Program-made: the position numbers and the translations under genes
Notes under the pieces: generated by a model
Database searches by the model: none
Told to the model about the DNA's origin: nothing
The model's input: the letters and a program-made list of their open reading frames with translations, nothing else
DNA from: Acinetobacter sp. WCHAc010034
GTDB lineage: Bacteria > Pseudomonadota > Gammaproteobacteria > Pseudomonadales > Moraxellaceae
Assembly: GCF_001696615.3 (NCBI RefSeq)
Contig: NZ_CP032279.1
Location: 744,001 to 808,000 of the forward strand
DNA length: 64,000 bases
Reading direction: 5' to 3'
Shown: one piece after another, positions 60,134-64,000 of the stretch
Numbering within the stretch: position 1 is the stretch's first letter
How the letters are laid out: every line of letters starts with the position of its first letter

Positions 60134-60382
60134 ATGCGCTATAAAATTATTGATGTTTATCAGAAAGAAAATTTAAGGCGCTATATCGCCAAATGCCTCA
60201 AGTCCCGCTCCCCGCAATTCATTGTCATTGAAAGCCCGCAAACCCTGTGCCTGAATTTGGACATTATTGATGTCAATCCGCACACTGCCGTCACCACATG
60301 GGCCACCGGCGAAGCCATTTCAATGAAAATCCTGAATCAGTTTGACAGTTTTGATAAAGCCTATATGAGCAGCGCGCTTTAA
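60134..60382 (+). CDS. Hypothetical protein, 82 aa
   Basis: Not recognised. Starts MRYKIIDVYQKENLRRYIAK; soluble, one Cys-rich stretch (PQTLCLNLDIIDV). The start is uncertain: Met codons 5 and 13 positions upstream are alternatives and no ribosome site is decisive. Confidence 0.6.
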   Translation: MRYKIIDVYQKENLRRYIAKCLKSRSPQFIVIESPQTLCLNLDIIDVNPHTAVTTWATGEAISMKILNQFDSFDKAYMSSAL

Positions 60383-60474
60383 CGCCAGCTCAGCAGCAAT
60401 TGCGCCTCATTCTTCTTTTGATTAATCTATCAGCAAGTTCTAATTCAGAACCTGCATAATTTTAAGGAAGAAGA

Positions 60475-60909
60475 ATGAATCCAAAAGAAATGACCGGCCT
60501 GCAGCTGCTGCAGGCCATGTGCGCAGGCCAGATTCCGCCGGCAAGCATCAGCGAAACCATCCCTATGCGCCCTTTTGAAGTTTCTGAAGGCAGCATCCGC
60601 TTTAAAGTCCGGGCCGATCAGCGCCACTTAAACCCGCTGGGCGGCGTGCATGGCGGTTTTGCCGCCACTGTGCTGGATTCCGTCACTGGCTGCGCAGTGC
60701 ATTCTTTGCTGGAAGCCGGTGCAGGCTACGGCACCATCGACCTGAATATTAAAATGTGCCGGCCTATTCCGCAGGATAAAGAGCTTTTAGCGGTGGGCAA
60801 TGTCCTGAATATCAGCAGGAATTTAGGCATCTCAGAAGGCAAAATCATCGATGAAGACGGCAAGCTGTATGCCCATGCAACGGCCACTTGCATGATCATC
60901 CGCCTCTAG
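60475..60909 (+). CDS. PaaI-type hotdog thioesterase
   Basis: A 144-residue protein; LNPLGGVHGGFAATVLDSVT is the 4HBT/PaaI active-site helix and GYGTIDLNIKMCRPIPQ the following strand. AAGGAAGAAG precedes the ATG. Hydrolyses acyl-CoA; the substrate is unknown. Confidence 0.88.
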   Translation: MNPKEMTGLQLLQAMCAGQIPPASISETIPMRPFEVSEGSIRFKVRADQRHLNPLGGVHGGFAATVLDSVTGCAVHSLLEAGAGYGTIDLNIKMCRPIPQDKELLAVGNVLNISRNLGISEGKIIDEDGKLYAHATATCMIIRL

Positions 60910-60978
60910 CTGACCCGCAAAGCCAAAGCGCATAAAAACATGCTTTATGCGCTGCTGATGCGTTGGGCCATACCGGTC

Positions 60979-61422
60979 TTATACCGCTTTATTCAAAGCG
61001 CTTTTCTGCACTTGCGGGCGCGCAAGGCTTTTAAACACGCAGTAATACTGAAATAAACTGCCTACCGAAAGTTCAGCGCTCTGCCCTGCATGGCTTGACC
61101 ACGCCTGAGCTGCATTTTTTCCGGTCAGCAGGCTGCCTAGTAGCGCATAAACATAGCGGTCAAACTCTGGAACCTGCTTGGCTTTTTCCCTTAAAACTGT
61201 ATTGATTAACGGCTGTTTTTCTAAATTCACCACCCATTTATCCCCCAGCCACAGCTGCAGCAGATCGCCCAGATACAGCTGTTCCTTAGCAAGCGGCCAA
61301 ACCTGCACATAGGCATGCGCTACAGGCGTGAAATACTGTTCAGGATGCTCAAGGATAGAGAGGTAATGTTCTTTATAATATTCGAGATTGGAAAAAATAT
61401 GGGGAACCGTCAGCGCATTCAT
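60979..61422 (-). CDS. Hypothetical protein, 147 aa
   Basis: Not recognised. Start MNALTVPHIFSNLEYYKEHY chosen because AGGAG stands 7 nt upstream. Helical, aromatic-rich, soluble. Ends with a basic tail. Confidence 0.7.
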   Translation of the reverse strand: MNALTVPHIFSNLEYYKEHYLSILEHPEQYFTPVAHAYVQVWPLAKEQLYLGDLLQLWLGDKWVVNLEKQPLINTVLREKAKQVPEFDRYVYALLGSLLTGKNAAQAWSSHAGQSAELSVGSLFQYYCVFKSLARPQVQKSALNKAV

Positions 61423-61632
61423 TCGCTTTCTCCTGTTTAGCCATTTAGTGCTGGCAAGTTGGTTTAAATCCACACTGTTCAAGCTTTCACTTAAACACTC
61501 AGTTGTTGAATTCAGACTAGCAAGTGAATTTCCGCTTTGCAACAGCTTCAAGCCGTATTTTTAAAAATCGGATGCTTTTGTTTAAATAAAAAGCATACAG
61601 CTGAAAAATGATAGAAACATGACAGTTTTTGC

Positions 61633-61660
61633 TTGACCCTCTGCCAAATCCCCTTATAAT
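61633..61660 (+). promoter_or_regulatory. Promoter of first tRNA-Asn
   Basis: TTGACC (61633-61638), 16-bp spacer, TATAAT (61655-61660), 12 bp before the tRNA 5' end. Confidence 0.75.
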
Positions 61661-61671
61661 CGCACTCAGAT

Positions 61672-61747
61672 TCTCCCATAGCTCAGTCGGTAGAGCGACG
61701 GACTGTTAATCCGCAGGTCCCTGGTTCGAGCCCAGGTGGGAGAGCCA
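61672..61747 (+). tRNA. tRNA-Asn (anticodon GTT), copy 1
   Basis: 76 nt with encoded CCA. Acceptor TCTCCCA/TGGGAGA, anticodon loop CTGTTAA (GTT). Identical to the copy at 62321-62396. Confidence 0.97.
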
Positions 61748-61755
61748 AAATTCTG

Positions 61756-61790
61756 AAAAAGCCCATGCATTATGACATGGGCTTTTTTAT
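61756..61790 (+). terminator. Terminator of tRNA-Asn copy 1
   Basis: AAAAAGCCCATG/CATGGGCTTTTTT stem-loop with T-run. Confidence 0.88.
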
Positions 61791-61911
61791 TGCCTGAATT
61801 AATTTCGCTGCGCGCTTCAGCCCGCGGATTTTGCCCAGTCCGCCCGCCAATCTTGATTCCTGCCGCGCGCTTGCTTATTTTATAAAGACCGCAGAAATAT
61901 AAGACAACAAT

Positions 61912-62217
61912 ATGAACCTGCCTTGGCTGAAAACCGCAATTTTCTGGACCATCGTTCTTGGGATTATTTTTGCCGTTTTCCAATACACGCAAAAATCTGA
62001 AAACAAACAGTCCGCCGCCGCGCTGATGCATGAACGGCTGTACTAGTGCGCGCGCGATTTGCCGCCCAGCCAAAAAGCGCTGCTGCGCAGCATTCAGCAG
62101 CGGGCGCACGCCCAGCTGACGCAAGCGGAAATCATGCAATTGCTCAGAGAATGCAAAAACGCCAGCCCAGCGCAAAGCAAGGAATTTTACCTCAAACGCT
62201 TAAAATCCTTAGATTAA
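61912..62217 (+). pseudogene. Small membrane protein gene interrupted by an amber codon
   Basis: The frame opens MNLPWLKTAIFWTIVLGIIF (one membrane segment), runs 44 codons to TAG at 62044-62046 and continues in the same frame for 56 codons (CARDLPPSQKALLRSI ... QAEIMQLLRECKNA ... FYLKRLKSLD) to TAA at 62215. Codon use is coding-like on both sides of the stop. A single-base change of a sense codon explains it best; two separate genes or a sequencing error are alternatives. Confidence 0.6.
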
Positions 62218-62280
62218 ACCGCATTTTGATTATTTTTGGCGCACTTAAGCGGCTATTTTGAGTTTTTTCAGCTTTCCTCC

Positions 62281-62309
62281 TTGACCTGGCGCGCTTTGAT
62301 GCCTAAAAT
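62281..62309 (+). promoter_or_regulatory. Promoter of second tRNA-Asn
   Basis: TTGACC (62281-62286), 17-bp spacer, TAAAAT (62304-62309). Confidence 0.7.
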
Positions 62310-62320
62310 CCGCTTCAGAT

Positions 62321-62396
62321 TCTCCCATAGCTCAGTCGGTAGAGCGACGGACTGTTAATCCGCAGGTCCCTGGTTCGAGCCCAGGTGGGAGAGCCA
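62321..62396 (+). tRNA. tRNA-Asn (anticodon GTT), copy 2
   Basis: Identical in sequence to copy 1, with encoded CCA. The flanking bases (TCAGAT before, AAAATTCT and the terminator after) are also shared. Confidence 0.97.
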
Positions 62397-62403
62397 AAAT
62401 TCT

Positions 62404-62437
62404 AAAAAAGCCCATGCATTGCGACATGGGCTTTTTT
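62404..62437 (+). terminator. Terminator of tRNA-Asn copy 2
   Basis: Same hairpin as after copy 1 (GCCCATG/CATGGGC) with T-run; loop differs by two bases. Confidence 0.88.
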
Positions 62438-62456
62438 CTTATGGCCAGCTTTTGCA

Positions 62457-62900
62457 GTGTTCAATTTAACTCAGACTATTTTTTTCATTATTGGCTGCCT
62501 GGCCAGTTTCGCATTATTCTGCCTGCTGTTTCCCCATCTGTTCCTGCGCAAGCAGAAATATTTCCCCAAGCGCGTCATTACGCCGTTTGAAAGCAAAATG
62601 TACGCCCGCCTGATCAGCGCTTTTCCGCAGCATCATGTCTTGGCCCAAGTGGCGTTCAGCGCCTTAATTACCAGCCAGAACTATAAAGTCCGCAATCAAT
62701 TCAACCGCAAAGTGACTGACTTTGTCCTGCTGGATAAAAACTGCAATGTGGTGGCGGTGATTGAGCTGGATGATCCTTCGCATATCGGCAAGGAGCAGGA
62801 AGACGCCGCCCGGGACGCGATGCTGCAGGAAGCCGGCTACCGCGTGCTGCGCTATACCAGCATTCCCAGCGTATCTGCACTGCAGAAAGACATTCTCTAG
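62457..62900 (+). CDS. DUF2726 nuclease-like protein with N-terminal membrane helix
   Basis: A 147-residue protein. One membrane helix (TIFFIIGCLASFALFCLLF), then a domain with KVTDFVLLDKNCNVVAVIEL and DDPSH ... AARDAMLQEAGYRVLRYTS, the pattern of DUF2726, which resembles restriction-endonuclease-like folds (D..E-K type, here D, E in VIELDD). The start is GTG; no in-frame ATG is present. Confidence 0.75.
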   Translation: MFNLTQTIFFIIGCLASFALFCLLFPHLFLRKQKYFPKRVITPFESKMYARLISAFPQHHVLAQVAFSALITSQNYKVRNQFNRKVTDFVLLDKNCNVVAVIELDDPSHIGKEQEDAARDAMLQEAGYRVLRYTSIPSVSALQKDIL

Positions 62901-62977
62901 CGCCAGCGCCCCAGCCAGCCTGAAGCGCTGCGCAATAAAAAAGCCAATGCAGGGCGCATTGGCTTCAGTTCACGGCT

Positions 62978-63253
62978 TTATTTTGCTGCGCCGCCAGTCT
63001 GGGCCGCGCTGGCTTCAGAGGCTGCCCCGGCATGCCCCTGCTCTGCCTGCAATTTTTCAGCAGCCTCGCGCTCCTGAATCTTCTGCAGCATCTCCGCTTT
63101 CTGCTGCGCATATTTCTGCTGATTTTTCGCATCGCTGTTCACCGCCAGCATAGCCATGCTGACCAGAAAAACAGGAATCAGCAAACCCAGAGCCATCAAG
63201 ATAATGATCTTTTTCTTGCTTGGCTTGGTTTCACTTGGCTGAGGCTGTGACAT
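62978..63253 (-). CDS. Small membrane protein, 91 aa
   Basis: One central hydrophobic segment (IIILMALGLLIPVFLVSMAM) after a Lys-rich N-terminus, then a coiled-coil tail rich in Gln, Lys, Glu and Ala. Not recognised. Confidence 0.7.
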   Translation of the reverse strand: MSQPQPSETKPSKKKIIILMALGLLIPVFLVSMAMLAVNSDAKNQQKYAQQKAEMLQKIQEREAAEKLQAEQGHAGAASEASAAQTGGAAK

Positions 63254-63427
63254 ATTAATTTACCCGCTGAAAGACTGGATCAAGATTTTCAAGGCTCAAT
63301 ATAGCAAATTAGCTCAAAGGCTCAAGCAAAATAGCGCCAGCCGCCCTGCTCAGCAATGATTTCCGTGCAAGCCTCACCTAATAAAACTTTGATTTAAATC
63401 AGTATTCCTGCAAGCCTAGCTTGGACT

Positions 63428-64000
63428 TTACCATAGCGCAAGAAACACCCCGATGAAAATCATCAGGCCGACCCAGCGGTTATGCCTGAACGCCCAAAAG
63501 CAGCGCTGCGGGTCGCGGTCACGGGTTTTCGTCCACTGATAAACAAAGTCTGCAGCCACAGCCAGCAAGGCCAGCGCACCAAAAGGCGCCAGCAAATCCT
63601 GCAGATGCAGCGCCGAAGCAATCAACGCAATGCTGAGCGCCTGCAGCGCGGAAATCGCCGGAATATCGTATTTGCCAAACAGAATCGCAGTGGATTTCAC
63701 CCCGATTTTTAAATCATATTCGCGGTCGGTAATGGCATATTGCGTATCATACGCCACCGTCCATGCCAGATTGCCGAAATACAGCAGCCAGCAGCTTAAA
63801 TCCAACGGCTTGCCCATTGCGGTAAAAGACATTGGAATCCCCCAGGAAAACGCCATGCCGAGCACCACTTGAGGCAAATGCGTATAGCGCTTCATAAAAG
63901 GGTAAATAAACGCGAGAAACAGCCCGCCCAATGCGCAGTAAAAAGTTGCAACCGGCAAAAACAGCAGCATGCATGCGCTGGCAAACACCAGGCCCAAAAA
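63428..64000 (-). CDS. ubiA: 4-hydroxybenzoate polyprenyltransferase, C-terminal part (cut by window edge)
   Basis: Inner-membrane prenyltransferase of ubiquinone synthesis. The visible 190 residues contain the second Asp-rich motif (YDTQYAITDREYDLKIGVKS) and several hydrophobic helices; the first Asp-rich motif lies beyond the right edge. Confidence 0.94.
   Translation of the reverse strand, partial: FLGLVFASACMLLFLPVATFYCALGGLFLAFIYPFMKRYTHLPQVVLGMAFSWGIPMSFTAMGKPLDLSCWLLYFGNLAWTVAYDTQYAITDREYDLKIGVKSTAILFGKYDIPAISALQALSIALIASALHLQDLLAPFGALALLAVAADFVYQWTKTRDRDPQRCFWAFRHNRWVGLMIFIGVFLALW

Noticed and set aside
61666..62175. 170-codon open frame on the minus strand over the first tRNA-Asn
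   Set aside because: Its first 25 codons are the antisense of the tRNA and terminator, and the rest is antisense to the interrupted gene; no ribosome site.

Overview
The window reads as a chromosomal segment of a gammaproteobacterium, most probably an Acinetobacter. This is inferred from the housekeeping proteins (GlyA, QueF, RpsB/Tsf, Map, MltB, RlpA, UbiA) and many small hypothetical genes; no database search was possible. The segment carries one complete-looking P2-type prophage of about 38.4 kb inserted in the 3' end of a tRNA-Arg(CCG) gene. The prophage is bounded by a 27-bp repeat with one mismatch (6343-6369 and 44766-44792).

Left host flank (1-6342): glyA (cut by the window edge), a secreted lipase-type lipoprotein, a DEDDh exonuclease with a DUF3820-like tail, three small hypothetical genes, a candidate small RNA (about 4784-4919) with a good sigma-70 promoter and terminator, and an outer-membrane beta-barrel protein.

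Prophage (6343-44792): the integrase is followed by a leftward early operon (second copy of the DEDDh exonuclease, DUF551 protein, several unknown proteins, a 905-aa primase-helicase, three very small proteins of which two or three look like ribbon-helix-helix regulators). A CI-like repressor faces a C4-type antisense-RNA immunity cassette, and two palindromic operators share a 14-bp word. A rightward, AT-rich accessory segment (16730-19356) holds four genes; the last two (339-aa soluble protein plus four-helix membrane protein) are the best candidate for an undescribed exclusion or defence module. An Ogr/Delta-type late activator (C-X2-C-X22-C-X4-C) lies just before the P2 late genes, which are in P2 order: D U T E/E' FII FI, tail fibres, I J W V, S R, spanins, endolysin, holins, X, L M N O on the minus strand and P Q on the plus strand. 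Three near-identical dyads (27564, 34182, 41003) sit exactly where P2 has its Ogr-dependent late promoters. A GC-rich block after Q (44021-44048) resembles the P2 cos site in sequence and orientation. Repeats of a GTAATAAAGTAA-type word at both prophage ends are candidate integrase arm sites.

Right host flank (44793-64000): tRNA-Arg, an ABC exporter pair, queF, mltB, rlpA, an AraC regulator with azlCD, a DUF3465 protein, rpsB-tsf, map, a class I aminotransferase, two amino-acid/metabolite exporters, a thioesterase, two identical tRNA-Asn(GTT) genes embedded in a 125-bp direct repeat that brackets an amber-interrupted gene, and ubiA running off the right end.
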